Source: Actinorhabdospora filicis
GTDB taxonomy: Bacteria > Actinomycetota > Actinomycetes > Mycobacteriales > Micromonosporaceae
DNA: 64,000 bases
Assembly: GCF_030269765.1 (NCBI RefSeq)
Contig: NZ_BSTX01000002.1
Location: 839,379 to 903,378, forward strand
Direction: 5' to 3'
Made by a program: the position numbers and the translations under genes. The notes below the pieces were generated by a model. The model was given only the letters and a program-made list of their open reading frames with translations. It did not search any database and was not told where the DNA came from. This document shows positions 49,816 to 57,228 of this stretch, in pieces (position 1 is the stretch's first letter; the number at the start of each line of letters is the position of its first letter).

Positions 49816-52242
49816 ATGGCCAGCACGACGCGCAAGAAGACCGCCGCGAAGCGGTCCACCCCCGCGCGCCGCGCCCCCGCACGGCGCCCGGCCAAGAAGA
49901 CCGCCAAGCCCAAGGCGACCATCCCGGGCCCCCTCGAAGTGCTCGTGAAGGGCCTCGGGGCGCTCTGGACGGGCATCGCCCGCTCACTGGGCTGGGCGGC
50001 CCGCTCGGTCGCCAAGGGCGCGGCCAGCGCGCGCGACCTCGACCACGCGCACCGGCGCGACGGCCTGGGGCTGCTGCTGGTCGGTTTCGCGCTGATCCTC
50101 GCGGTGGGCGTGTGGTTCCACACCGCCGGATTCGTCGGGGAGGCCCTGGAGAAGACCGTGCGCTGGCTGGCCGGTGGCGCCGCCATCGTCCTGCCGGTCG
50201 TGCTCGTCCTGGGGGCCGTGCGCGTGTTCCGGCACTCCTTCGGCGAGGAGGCCAAGGGCCGCGCGATCGTCGGCTGGATCTCCATCTGGCTGGCCACCAT
50301 CGGCGTCCTGCACCTGGCCGGGGGCAGCCCCACCACGCTCGGCGGGCAGCTGCACGCCGGTGGCGCCATCGGGCGCGTGGTCGGCGGCGCGCTGGCCAAG
50401 GCGCTCTCGCCCTACGTGGCGGTGCCGATGCTGGTGCTGCTGGGGGTCTTCGGGCTGCTGGTGGTCACCGCCACCCCGATCAACCAGATCCCCGAGCGGA
50501 TCCGCCGCCTGTTCTCCCTGGCCACCGGCAGGCCCGCCGCGCCCGTTGAGACCGGGGAGGACACCGGCGAGGAGCCCGTCAAGGCCCCCCGCGCCTCCCG
50601 CAGGCGCCGCAAGCCCGTCGACCTCAACGCGCTGCCCCTCGATGAGGACCCGGTCGACCCCGACCCGATACTGCCCGTCGCCGAGGAGGACAAGGCTCCG
50701 CCGGTCCCGGACGCCCGCCGCCCACCCGAGCACGGCGAGCCGCCGCGCAAGGCCGTCCAGCCGCCGCTGCCCGAGGGCGACTACCGGCTCCCGCCGCTGG
50801 ACCTGCTCAAGAAGGGCGCGCCGCCCAAGACCCGCAGCAAGGCCAACGACGTGGTGATCAACGCACTCCACGAGGTCTTCGAGCAGTTCGCCGTCGACGC
50901 CGCCGTCACCGGCTTCACCCGCGGCCCGACGGTCACCCGCTACGAGGTCGAGCTCGGCCCGGCGGTCAAGGTCGAGAAGGTCATCCAGCTCTCCCGCAAC
51001 ATCTCCTACGCCGTCAAGAGCCCCGACGTGCGCATCATCAGCCCCATCCCGGGCAAGAGCGCCGTCGGCGTGGAGATCCCCAACACCGACCGCGAGGACG
51101 TGGCCCTCGGCGACGTGCTGCGCTCGGCGACCGCGCAGGCCGACTCCCACCCGATGGTGGTGGCCCTCGGCAAGGACATCGAGGGCGGCTTCGTCCTGGC
51201 GAACCTGGCCAAGATGCCGCACATGCTCATCGCCGGGGCCACCGGCTCGGGCAAGTCCAGCTGCATCAACTCCGTGCTGGGCTCGATCATCGCGCGCGCC
51301 ACCCCCGACGAGGTCCGGATGCTGCTCATCGACCCCAAGCGGGTCGAGCTGACCGCCTACGAGGGCATCCCGCACCTGGTGACGCCGATCGTGACCAACC
51401 CCAAGAAGGCCTCCGACGCCCTCCAGTGGGTGGTCAAGGAGATGGACGCCCGCTACGACGACCTGTCGGCCAACGGCGTCCGCCACATCGACGACTTCAA
51501 CCGCAAGGTCCGCAACGGGCAGATCAAGCCCCAGCCGGGCAGCGAGCGCGTCTACCGGCCCTACCCCTACCTGCTGGTCATCGTCGACGAGCTGGCCGAC
51601 CTGATGATGGTCGCGCCCCGCGACGTCGAGGACGCCATCGTGCGCATCACCCAGCTCGCCCGCGCCGCCGGCATCCACCTGGTGCTGGCCACGCAGCGGC
51701 CCTCGGTGGACGTGGTGACCGGCCTGATCAAGGCCAACGTGCCCTCCCGCCTGGCGTTCTCCACCTCCTCGCTGGCCGACTCGCGCGTCATCCTCGACCA
51801 GCCGGGCGCCGAGAAGCTCATCGGGCGCGGCGACGGGCTGTTCCTGCCCATGGGCGCCAGCAAGACCCAGCGCATCCAGGGCTCCTGGGTCGGCGACGCC
51901 GAGATCGCCCACCTGGTGGAGTTCGCCAAGAAGCAGCGCGAGCCGGAGTTCCGCGAGGACGTCGCGGTGGCCGCCGAGGGGCCGCGCAAGGACATCGACC
52001 CCGACATCGGCGAGGACATGGACCTCCTCCTCCAGGCCACCGAGCTGGTGGTGACCAGCCAGTTCGGCTCGACCTCGATGCTCCAGCGCAAGCTGCGCGT
52101 CGGCTTCGCCAAGGCCGGGCGGCTGATGGACCTCATGGAGACCCACGGCGTGGTCGGCCCCTCCGAGGGCTCCAAGGCCCGCGACGTGCTGGTCAAGCCC
52201 GAGGAACTGGCCGGGGTGCTCACCTCCATCAAGGGCGGGTGA
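49816..52242 (+). CDS. ftsK: DNA translocase FtsK/SpoIIIE
   Basis: An 808-aa DNA motor that segregates chromosomes at division septa. A basic N-terminus (RKKTAAKRSTPARRAP) leads into four membrane helices about 85-220, then a Pro/acidic linker. The RecA-like motor has Walker A GATGSGKSS (474-482) and Walker B LLVIVDELADLM. The C-terminal gamma winged helix (TELVVTSQFGSTSMLQRKLR, GKAGRLMDLME-like) reads orienting sequences. I prefer ATG 49816 over 49810, because TACGGT at 49804-49809 then sits 6 nt before the start. A hairpin at the stop ends transcription. Confidence 0.96.
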   Translation: MASTTRKKTAAKRSTPARRAPARRPAKKTAKPKATIPGPLEVLVKGLGALWTGIARSLGWAARSVAKGAASARDLDHAHRRDGLGLLLVGFALILAVGVWFHTAGFVGEALEKTVRWLAGGAAIVLPVVLVLGAVRVFRHSFGEEAKGRAIVGWISIWLATIGVLHLAGGSPTTLGGQLHAGGAIGRVVGGALAKALSPYVAVPMLVLLGVFGLLVVTATPINQIPERIRRLFSLATGRPAAPVETGEDTGEEPVKAPRASRRRRKPVDLNALPLDEDPVDPDPILPVAEEDKAPPVPDARRPPEHGEPPRKAVQPPLPEGDYRLPPLDLLKKGAPPKTRSKANDVVINALHEVFEQFAVDAAVTGFTRGPTVTRYEVELGPAVKVEKVIQLSRNISYAVKSPDVRIISPIPGKSAVGVEIPNTDREDVALGDVLRSATAQADSHPMVVALGKDIEGGFVLANLAKMPHMLIAGATGSGKSSCINSVLGSIIARATPDEVRMLLIDPKRVELTAYEGIPHLVTPIVTNPKKASDALQWVVKEMDARYDDLSANGVRHIDDFNRKVRNGQIKPQPGSERVYRPYPYLLVIVDELADLMMVAPRDVEDAIVRITQLARAAGIHLVLATQRPSVDVVTGLIKANVPSRLAFSTSSLADSRVILDQPGAEKLIGRGDGLFLPMGASKTQRIQGSWVGDAEIAHLVEFAKKQREPEFREDVAVAAEGPRKDIDPDIGEDMDLLLQATELVVTSQFGSTSMLQRKLRVGFAKAGRLMDLMETHGVVGPSEGSKARDVLVKPEELAGVLTSIKGG

Positions 52243-52255
52243 GGGTTACCCGCCC
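52233..52255 (+). terminator. Terminator hairpin overlapping the ftsK stop
   Basis: GGGCGGGT (52233-52240) and ACCCGCCC (52248-52255) with a 7-nt loop; the stem includes the first base of the stop codon. Confidence 0.6.
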
Positions 52256-52303
52256 GTGACCTGAGGCTGTCAGGGCATGTCAGGTATCGCGGCCTACGGT
52301 GAC

Positions 52304-52336
52304 GGAGGTCGTGGTCCACAGTGGATCGCGACCTCC
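52304..52336 (+). promoter_or_regulatory. Structured 5' leader of Cys-rich peptide 1
   Basis: Outer stem GGAGGTCG (52304-52311) with CGACCTCC (52329-52336) encloses inner hairpin TCCAC-A-GTGGA (52315-52325). A possible -10 (TACGGT, 52295-52300) is just upstream. The same nested design precedes the three paralogues. Confidence 0.65.
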
Positions 52337-52353
52337 CACTGAGAGGAACCCGC

Positions 52354-52533
52354 GTGAGACTTCTCGGCTCGCTCGCCGACCGCGTCCTGTCCCTCGTCTC
52401 GCCGCCCGCCAAGGCCGCGGCGGGCTGCTACCCCGACTACGACTGCTACTACGACAGCGCTTGTGCCAGCGGCCGCGTCTTCGGCTACTTCCGGGGCAAC
52501 TGCCAGTTCGTGAGCCTGTACTGCTGCAACTGA
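52354..52533 (+). CDS. Cys-rich peptide precursor 1 (four-member tandem family)
   Basis: A 59-aa peptide. Its leader (residues 1-23, SLADRVLSLVSPPAKAAA) is shared with three downstream paralogues; the consensus is (R/S)LADR(V/L)L-x3-L-x-PP-x2-A-x-A. The C-terminal part has cysteines at 25, 31, 37, 50, 57 and 58, that is C-x5-C-x5-C-x12-C-x6-CC, with aromatic residues between. No Sec h-region is present, so export, if any, needs another route. GTG 52354 has GAGAGG upstream. No modifying enzyme gene is adjacent. Function unknown; a RiPP, toxin or disulfide-rich defensive peptide are possible. Confidence 0.85.
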   Translation: MRLLGSLADRVLSLVSPPAKAAAGCYPDYDCYYDSACASGRVFGYFRGNCQFVSLYCCN

Positions 52534-52540
52534 CCCGATC

Positions 52541-52558
52541 GCATACCGGTCCGCATAC
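52541..52558 (+). promoter_or_regulatory. Direct repeat upstream of peptide 2 promoter
   Basis: GCATAC at 52541 and 52553, 12-nt period, upstream of the -10 TAGCCT (52587-52592). Equivalent GCAYAY pairs precede peptides 3 and 4. Confidence 0.5.
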
Positions 52559-52586
52559 GGGGGCGGTGCGGCCGGGAGCGGTTCTC

Positions 52587-52646
52587 TAGCCTCGGTGAAC
52601 GGGACCGTGTGCGCGTCCACGGGGGACGCCCGAGGGCGGTCCCGTT
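52587..52646 (+). promoter_or_regulatory. Promoter and structured 5' leader of Cys-rich peptide 2
   Basis: -10 TAGCCT (52587-52592). Outer stem AACGGGACCG (52598-52607) with CGGTCCCGTT (52637-52646) encloses GCGTCC-ACGGG-GGACGC (52613-52629). Outer-stem sequence differs from the other leaders but pairing is kept. Confidence 0.7.
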
Positions 52647-52659
52647 CGGAGGTCGCTCC

Positions 52660-52839
52660 ATGAAGACTCTCACCGGCCGCCTGGCCGACCGGCTCCTCGC
52701 GGCCTTAGCGCCGCCGAAGCGGGCGCGCGCCGCCTGCCCGCCCGAGCCGGGCTGCTACACCAACTCCAACTGCCGGAGCAGGAAGCGCCACGGCTACACC
52801 AGCGGCGACTGCGTGTTCCACTGGCAGGCCTGCTGCTGA
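52660..52839 (+). CDS. Cys-rich peptide precursor 2
   Basis: A 59-aa paralogue of peptide 1: leader GRLADRLLAALAPPKRARAA, then cysteines at 26, 32, 38, 51, 58 and 59 with exactly the same spacing as peptide 1 (C-x5-C-x5-C-x12-C-x6-CC). The mature part is basic (RSRKRHGYTSGD between the third and fourth Cys) and ends in CC. ATG 52660 follows GGAGG. Own promoter and own terminator make it a single-gene unit. Confidence 0.88.
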   Translation: MKTLTGRLADRLLAALAPPKRARAACPPEPGCYTNSNCRSRKRHGYTSGDCVFHWQACC

Positions 52840-52846
52840 ACCGGGC

Positions 52847-52878
52847 GCGGGCGGGGCGTCCCCGGGCGCCCCGCCCGC
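52847..52878 (+). terminator. Terminator of Cys-rich peptide 2
   Basis: 12-bp perfect stem GCGGGCGGGGCG / CGCCCCGCCCGC with an 8-nt loop, 7 nt after the stop. Confidence 0.7.
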
Positions 52879-52887
52879 ATCGCCACA

Positions 52888-52905
52888 GCACACCCGAGCG
52901 CACAC
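52888..52905 (+). promoter_or_regulatory. Direct repeat upstream of peptide 3 promoter
   Basis: GCACAC at 52888 and 52900, 12-nt period, 39 nt before the -10 at 52945. Confidence 0.45.
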
Positions 52906-52944
52906 GCGCCACGCCGCGCCGCCCCACCGGGCGGCGATCGCTCC

Positions 52945-53003
52945 TAGCCTCGGAACACGGGACGGCCGAAGCGTCCACGGGGGACGCCCGGCGAGCCGTC
53001 CCG
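52945..53003 (+). promoter_or_regulatory. Promoter and structured 5' leader of Cys-rich peptide 3
   Basis: -10 TAGCCT (52945-52950). Outer stem CGGGACGGC (52958-52966) with GCCGTCCCG (52995-53003) encloses GCGTCC-ACGGG-GGACGC (52971-52987), identical in its inner part to the peptide 2 leader. Confidence 0.7.
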
Positions 53004-53018
53004 CCTGGAGGCACCCAG

Positions 53019-53213
53019 ATGACGACTCCGACCACGCGCCTCGCCGACCGCCTGCTGTGCTCCCTCGTGCCGCCGGCGACGGCCGGGGCGTCCTGCCGTC
53101 CCGACGAGTTCTGCGTCGCCGACGCCTCGTGCAAGGACACCGGGCACCGCACCTACATCTTCACCGGCCGCTGCACACACCTGTGGGGCGCCTGCTGCGT
53201 CCCGCAGGGCTGA
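53019..53213 (+). CDS. Cys-rich peptide precursor 3
   Basis: A 64-aa paralogue: leader TRLADRLLCSLVPPATAGAS (one extra Cys at 14), then cysteines at 26, 32, 38, 52, 59 and 60 (C-x5-C-x5-C-x13-C-x6-CC) and a short VPQG tail. The loop between the third and fourth Cys is one residue longer than in peptides 1 and 2. TGGAGG lies upstream of ATG 53019. Followed by a textbook terminator with a T tract. Confidence 0.88.
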   Translation: MTTPTTRLADRLLCSLVPPATAGASCRPDEFCVADASCKDTGHRTYIFTGRCTHLWGACCVPQG

Positions 53214-53227
53214 GGCCCGGCACAGAG

Positions 53228-53254
53228 CGGCGCCCGGACTCCGGGCGCCGTTTT
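53228..53254 (+). terminator. Intrinsic terminator of Cys-rich peptide 3
   Basis: 10-bp stem CGGCGCCCGG / CCGGGCGCCG, ACT loop, followed by TTTT. Confidence 0.85.
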
Positions 53255-53382
53255 CGCGCCCGCCTCACCGCACACGCCCCGCCTCACATGATCCTCACCG
53301 CGGTATCGCGGCTCCGGGCCCCTGCGGCGGTGGCGCACCGGTGGGCTCGGGGAACGCCCCACCTGCGCGATCCTCGCCCTCC

Positions 53383-53400
53383 GCATATCAGACCGCATAT
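53383..53400 (+). promoter_or_regulatory. Direct repeat upstream of peptide 4 promoter
   Basis: GCATAT at 53383 and 53395, 12-nt period, 37 nt before the -10 at 53438. The rest of the 325-nt gap 53214-53539 holds a terminator, this repeat, the promoter and the leader; no gene seen. Confidence 0.5.
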
Positions 53401-53437
53401 GCCCGCGCGGCCCTTGCCGCCCTCTCGGGCGGCCTCT

Positions 53438-53515
53438 TAGCCTCGGAACCAGGACGGCCCACCCGTCCACAGTGGAGAGCGCTCCGCACGGCCCACCCGC
53501 GCGGAGCGGGCGTCC
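53438..53515 (+). promoter_or_regulatory. Promoter and structured 5' leader of Cys-rich peptide 4
   Basis: -10 TAGCCT (53438-53443). Outer stem GGACG-g-CCC (53452-53460) with GGGCGTCC (53508-53515) encloses TCCAC-A-GTGGA (53466-53476) and an additional hairpin CGCTCCGC / GCGGAGCG. The word ACGGCCCACCCG occurs twice within it. Confidence 0.6.
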
Positions 53516-53539
53516 GCGCCCGAGCAAGGAGGAACACCG

Positions 53540-53734
53540 ATGAAGGCGACCATGGGTCGTATGACCGACCGCGTCCTGAGCCTGTTCGCCCCGCCCGCCA
53601 AGGCGACGGCGTCGTCTCTGGTCGTGTGGAAGGACTGCATCAACAACACCAGCTGCGGCCGCTACGGCAACCGCTGGCTGATCTATAACGCCGACGGCAC
53701 CACCCGCTGGGGCTCTTGCTGCACCCCGATGTAG
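53540..53734 (+). CDS. Cys-rich peptide precursor 4 (divergent, two Cys missing)
   Basis: A 64-aa paralogue with the leader GRMTDRVLSLFAPPAKATAS. Cysteines are at 33, 39, 60 and 61 only. Aligned with the others (KDCINNTSC matches the second and third Cys; WGSCC matches the final CC), the first and fourth cysteines are lost together, which suggests those two pair in the siblings. Strong SD AAGGAGG before ATG 53540. Own promoter, leader and terminator. Confidence 0.85.
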   Translation: MKATMGRMTDRVLSLFAPPAKATASSLVVWKDCINNTSCGRYGNRWLIYNADGTTRWGSCCTPM

Positions 53735-53740
53735 CCGGCA

Positions 53741-53777
53741 CCGTCATGGACGGCGCCTCGCGCGCCGTCCATGACGG
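53741..53777 (+). terminator. Terminator of Cys-rich peptide 4
   Basis: 16-bp perfect stem CCGTCATGGACGGCGC with its complement, 5-nt loop, 6 nt after the stop. Confidence 0.75.
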
Positions 53778-53805
53778 ACACCGCCCCCGGGCGGAAGATG
53801 GGCAC

Positions 53806-54132
53806 GTGACCGACAAGATCCAGCACGGCGAACTCGTCCGCGACCGCATCCCCGAGATCATCGCCGCCGCCGCCGCCGGCCACCCCGCCGACGTGCGCGT
53901 CCTGGGCCCCGAGGAGATGGTCCCGGCCCTGCCGGACACACTCCGCGAGGAGACCGAGGAGCCGGCGCGCGCCGCGCCCGGCGAGCTTGCCGACGTCCAC
54001 GAGGTCCTCACCGCGCTCACCGCCGCCTTCGGTTTCAGCCCCCGGGAGGTCGCCGAGGCCGCCGCGGGCAAACGCGCCGAGCGTGGCGGGTTCACCCGGG
54101 GCCTGTGGCCGGCCATGCCCGGCGGTAGCTGA
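53806..54132 (+). CDS. Phosphoribosyl-ATP pyrophosphohydrolase-like / MazG-type NTP pyrophosphatase
   Basis: A 108-aa all-helical house-cleaning nucleotide pyrophosphatase-like protein. HGELVRDRIPEIIAAAAAGH is the typical opening, and LREETEEPARA-x-LADVHEVLTAL supplies the acidic metal helices (EExxE with a downstream ExxD-like pair). Substrate not predictable. GTG 53806 is the only start that gives the family N-terminus. It follows the peptide 4 terminator by 28 nt. Confidence 0.8.
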   Translation: MTDKIQHGELVRDRIPEIIAAAAAGHPADVRVLGPEEMVPALPDTLREETEEPARAAPGELADVHEVLTALTAAFGFSPREVAEAAAGKRAERGGFTRGLWPAMPGGS

Positions 54133-54168
54133 CACGACCTGTCGCATACGGCGCCTAAGGTGTCGACC

Positions 54169-54621
54169 ATGACGCTCACCCAGGTCGCCCGCGACTACGC
54201 CCACGTCCCCAAGCACGCCCGCGCCACCGGCGTCCTGCCCGGCACCGCGCTCAAGTGGTACGAGATGGCCCCGCCCGGCGCGGTCTTCACCCCCGAGCAG
54301 ACCGAGCTGGCGCAGAAGACCGTCCTGGGCCTCGACGTCACCGGGGAGCTCGGCTTCGTCATCCACCACCGTTGCGGCGCCGGTCACCTGCTGCTGACTT
54401 GCACGTGGCGTGAGAACAACGAGCTGTGGGAGACCGTCCACGAGGACTCCACGGGGGAGTACCGGCCCGTCGAGCGCGCCGGGCACCTGCCGACCTACTG
54501 CGTGTGGGAGATGGGCGTGGTCGCCTTCGAGGCCCGGGCCTGGACGCGGTACCTGACCTCGGCGCGCGAAGAGGCCGATCGGGCGGGGTATCTGGCCGCC
54601 CGTTTCGAAGGCGAGGTGTGA
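54169..54621 (+). CDS. Hypothetical protein
   Basis: A 150-aa soluble protein I cannot assign. It opens with TLTQVARDYAHVPKHARATG and continues with mixed alpha/beta segments (FVIHHRCGAGHLLLTCTWR, CVWEMGVVAFEARAWTRYL) common in uncharacterised actinomycete proteins. A -10 (TAAGGT, 54156-54161) ends 7 nt before ATG 54169, so the mRNA is probably leaderless. A GCATAC word at 54143 resembles those in front of the peptide genes. Confidence 0.8.
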   Translation: MTLTQVARDYAHVPKHARATGVLPGTALKWYEMAPPGAVFTPEQTELAQKTVLGLDVTGELGFVIHHRCGAGHLLLTCTWRENNELWETVHEDSTGEYRPVERAGHLPTYCVWEMGVVAFEARAWTRYLTSAREEADRAGYLAARFEGEV

Positions 54622-54658
54622 TCACCTCTCAAGATCGCCCGGCGGATAAAATGCGGCC

Positions 54659-55156
54659 GTGACCGACACCGTGATCCGCACCGAGCGACTCACCCTCCGC
54701 CCGTTCACCGTCGTCTGCGCGCAGGCCATGGTCGACGGGAACCCCGGCGACGCCGACTGGGCGCCCGGCTGGCCCGCGCCCGACGACGTCGACGTGGCCA
54801 AGATGTACCTGGGCAACCCCGCCGCCGACGACCTGGGCCGCAGCTTCGGGCCCTACGAGATCGTGTGGACCGAGACCGGCACCGTCATCGGCGGCATCGG
54901 CCTGTTCGGCCCGCCCGACGAGTCGGGCACCACCGAGGTCGGCTACGGCGTCGCCGCGAGCTTCCAGGGACGCGGCATCGCCACCGAGGCCGTCCTCGGC
55001 GTGGTCACCGGACTGGCCGGAGTGGCCGGTCTCACCACTGTGATCGCCAGCACCGATCACGACAACATCGCCAGCCAGAAGGTGCTCACCAAGGCCGGAT
55101 TCGGCTACACGCACCAGGACGAGCAGAAGCTGTATTACACGCGATCGCTCGGCTGA
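54659..55156 (+). CDS. GNAT N-acetyltransferase
   Basis: A 165-aa RimJ/RimL-like acetyltransferase: TERLTLRPFTV opening, FQGRGIATEAVLG acetyl-CoA loop near residues 101-113, and NIASQKVLTKAGFGYTH C-terminal motif. -10 TAAAAT (54647-54652) lies 6 nt before GTG 54659. Substrate unknown; it lies between the hypothetical gene and rimO. Confidence 0.9.
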   Translation: MTDTVIRTERLTLRPFTVVCAQAMVDGNPGDADWAPGWPAPDDVDVAKMYLGNPAADDLGRSFGPYEIVWTETGTVIGGIGLFGPPDESGTTEVGYGVAASFQGRGIATEAVLGVVTGLAGVAGLTTVIASTDHDNIASQKVLTKAGFGYTHQDEQKLYYTRSLG

Positions 55157-55193
55157 CCGATCGTCCGTCACAGGCGACCGATAGGCTCTTGGG

Positions 55194-56633
55194 GTGTCCG
55201 TACCAGCAACACGCCGTGTCGCGCTCCTGACCCTGGGCTGCGCGCGCAATGAAGTCGACTCCGAGGAACTGGCCGCCCGGCTCGCCGCCGACGGCTGGGA
55301 GCTGACCGACGACTCCGACCAGGCCGACGTCGTCATGGTCAACACCTGCGGGTTCGTCGAGGCCGCCAAGCAGGAGTCGGTCGACACCCTGCTCGCCGCC
55401 GCCGACACCGGCGCGAAGGTGGTGGCCGCCGGTTGCATGGCCGAGCGGTACGGCAACCAGCTCGCCGAGAGCCTCCCCGAGGCCGACGCGGTGCTCAGCT
55501 TCGACGACTACCCGGAGATCTCGGCGCGCCTCCAGGCCATCCTGAACGGCGCCAGCCCCGACGCCCACGTCCCGCGCGACCGCCGGGAGCTGCTGCCGAT
55601 CACTCCGGTGGCGCGACCGGCGGCCGCGGCGATCGTCCCCGGGCACGGCGACCGCGACGCCGAGGGCCTCCCGGCGCACCTGAAGGTGCTCCGCAAGCGC
55701 CTCACCGGCGGTCCCGTCGCGCACGTGAAGATCGCCTCCGGCTGCGACCGGCGCTGCACCTTCTGCGCGATCCCGTCCTTCCGGGGCGCCTTCGTCTCCC
55801 GCCGTCCCGAGGACATCCTGGCCGAGGCGGCCTGGCTGGCCTCCGAGGGCGTCGGCGAGATCAGCCTGGTGAGCGAGAACACCACCTCCTACGGCAAGGA
55901 CCTCGGCGAGCAGGGCCTGCTGGACCGGCTCATCCGCGACCTGGCCGCCATCGACGGCGTCGAGCGCGTCCGGGCGTCCTACCTCCAGCCCGCCGAGTTG
56001 CGGCCGAGCCTGGTGAAGACCATCGCGGCCACGCCCGGCGTGGCCCCCTACTTCGACCTGTCCTTCCAGCACGCCAGCGAGAGCGTGCTGCGCCGGATGC
56101 GCCGCTTCGGCTCGGTGGAGTCCTTCCTCCAGCTGTGCGAGCAGATCCGCGGCTTCGCCCCCGAGGCCGGTATCCGCACCAACGTCATCGTCGGCTTCCC
56201 CGGCGAGACCGAGGAGGAGTTCGGCGAGCTCCTGGAGTTCCTCACCGAGGCCCGCCTGGACGCCGTGGGCGTCTTCGGCTACAGCGATGAGGACGGCACC
56301 GAGGCGGCGAACCTGCCCGGCAAGCTCGACGAGGACGTCATCGCCGAGCGCGTGGAGATCGTCTCCGAGCTCGTCGACGACATCGCCGCCCAGCGCGCCG
56401 CCGACCGCATCGGGCAGGAGGTCCGCGTCCTGGTCGAGCTCATCGAGGAGGACGAGGACGGCGAGACGGTCATCGAGGGCCGCGCCGCCCACCAGGCCCC
56501 CGAGGTCGACGGCACCACCACCCTCGTCGGCGACGTGGACGGGCTCAAGCCCGGCGACTTCGTCACCGCCACCGTCGTCGACAGCCTCGGCGTCGACATC
56601 GTGGCGAAGGTGGAGACGTCGGCGCATGAATGA
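55194..56633 (+). CDS. rimO: Ribosomal protein S12 methylthiotransferase RimO
   Basis: A 479-aa radical SAM enzyme that methylthiolates Asp in ribosomal protein S12. The N-terminal MTTase domain has [15 protein letters not shown] (Cys ligand), [15 protein letters not shown] and the third Cys in [10 protein letters not shown]. The radical SAM cluster is C184-x3-C188-x2-C191 in [14 protein letters not shown] domain ends the chain. -10 TAGGCT (55182-55187) sits 6 nt before GTG 55194: a leaderless start. It overlaps pgsA by 8 nt. Confidence 0.96.
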   Translation: MSVPATRRVALLTLGCARNEVDSEELAARLAADGWELTDDSDQADVVMVNTCGFVEAAKQESVDTLLAAADTGAKVVAAGCMAERYGNQLAESLPEADAVLSFDDYPEISARLQAILNGASPDAHVPRDRRELLPITPVARPAAAAIVPGHGDRDAEGLPAHLKVLRKRLTGGPVAHVKIASGCDRRCTFCAIPSFRGAFVSRRPEDILAEAAWLASEGVGEISLVSENTTSYGKDLGEQGLLDRLIRDLAAIDGVERVRASYLQPAELRPSLVKTIAATPGVAPYFDLSFQHASESVLRRMRRFGSVESFLQLCEQIRGFAPEAGIRTNVIVGFPGETEEEFGELLEFLTEARLDAVGVFGYSDEDGTEAANLPGKLDEDVIAERVEIVSELVDDIAAQRAADRIGQEVRVLVELIEEDEDGETVIEGRAAHQAPEVDGTTTLVGDVDGLKPGDFVTATVVDSLGVDIVAKVETSAHE

Positions 56634-57228
56634 GGCCCGGCCGCGGCGCGTCGTCCCGGTCGTCAACCCGGCCAACGCGATCACCGCGCTGCGCCTGGTG
56701 CTGATCCCGGTCTTCGTCATGTTCGTCGCGCTGTCGGGCTTCGTCCACGACGGATGGCGCCTGGCCGCCTGCGGGGTCTTCCTGGTCGCCTCGGCCACCG
56801 ACTGGCTCGACGGGTACCTGGCGCGCGCCAACGACTGGGTGACGCCGTTCGGCAAGATCGCCGACCCGATCGCCGACAAGGCCCTCACCGGCACCGCGCT
56901 GGTCCTGCTGTCGGGCTACCACCTGGTGCCCTGGTGGGTGACCTTGGTCATCCTCGTGCGGGAAATCGGAATCACGCTGATGCGATTCTGGGTTATCCGC
57001 TACGGCGTCATCGCGGCCAGTCGCGGCGGCAAGGTCAAGACGGTGCTCCAGATCGGGGCCATCGCCTGGTACCTGTTCCCGTGGCCGGAGTCCATGGCGG
57101 CGGTCGGGCCGTGGCTCATGGGAGCCGCCCTGGTCGTCACCATCGTGACCGGCGCCGATTACGTCGTCAGGGTCATCGCGCTGCGCCGGAAGGGGCGGCG
57201 CGCCGCCGAAGGGAGCACCGGAGCGTGA
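56626..57228 (+). CDS. pgsA: CDP-diacylglycerol-glycerol-3-phosphate 3-phosphatidyltransferase
   Basis: A 200-aa membrane enzyme making phosphatidylglycerol phosphate from CDP-diacylglycerol. The CDP-alcohol transferase motif DG-x2-AR-x8-G-x3-D-x3-D is complete (D62 G63, A66 R67, G76, D80, D84). About five to six helices; the opening [15 protein letters not shown] is typical. The start overlaps rimO and the stop overlaps cinA (GTGA), so three genes are translationally coupled. Confidence 0.95.
   Translation: MNEARPRRVVPVVNPANAITALRLVLIPVFVMFVALSGFVHDGWRLAACGVFLVASATDWLDGYLARANDWVTPFGKIADPIADKALTGTALVLLSGYHLVPWWVTLVILVREIGITLMRFWVIRYGVIAASRGGKVKTVLQIGAIAWYLFPWPESMAAVGPWLMGAALVVTIVTGADYVVRVIALRRKGRRAAEGSTGA

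Noticed and set aside
52299-52589. Alternative 96-codon frame across peptide 1
   Set aside because: Arg/Pro-rich shadow of the peptide gene and its leader; it ignores the conserved peptide family.
52354-53734. Sec-secreted peptides or true beta-defensins
   Set aside because: The leaders are amphipathic with a central Asp-Arg and lack a hydrophobic core, so Sec signals are unlikely; Cys spacing is only similar to beta-defensins and peptide 4 argues for other pairing.
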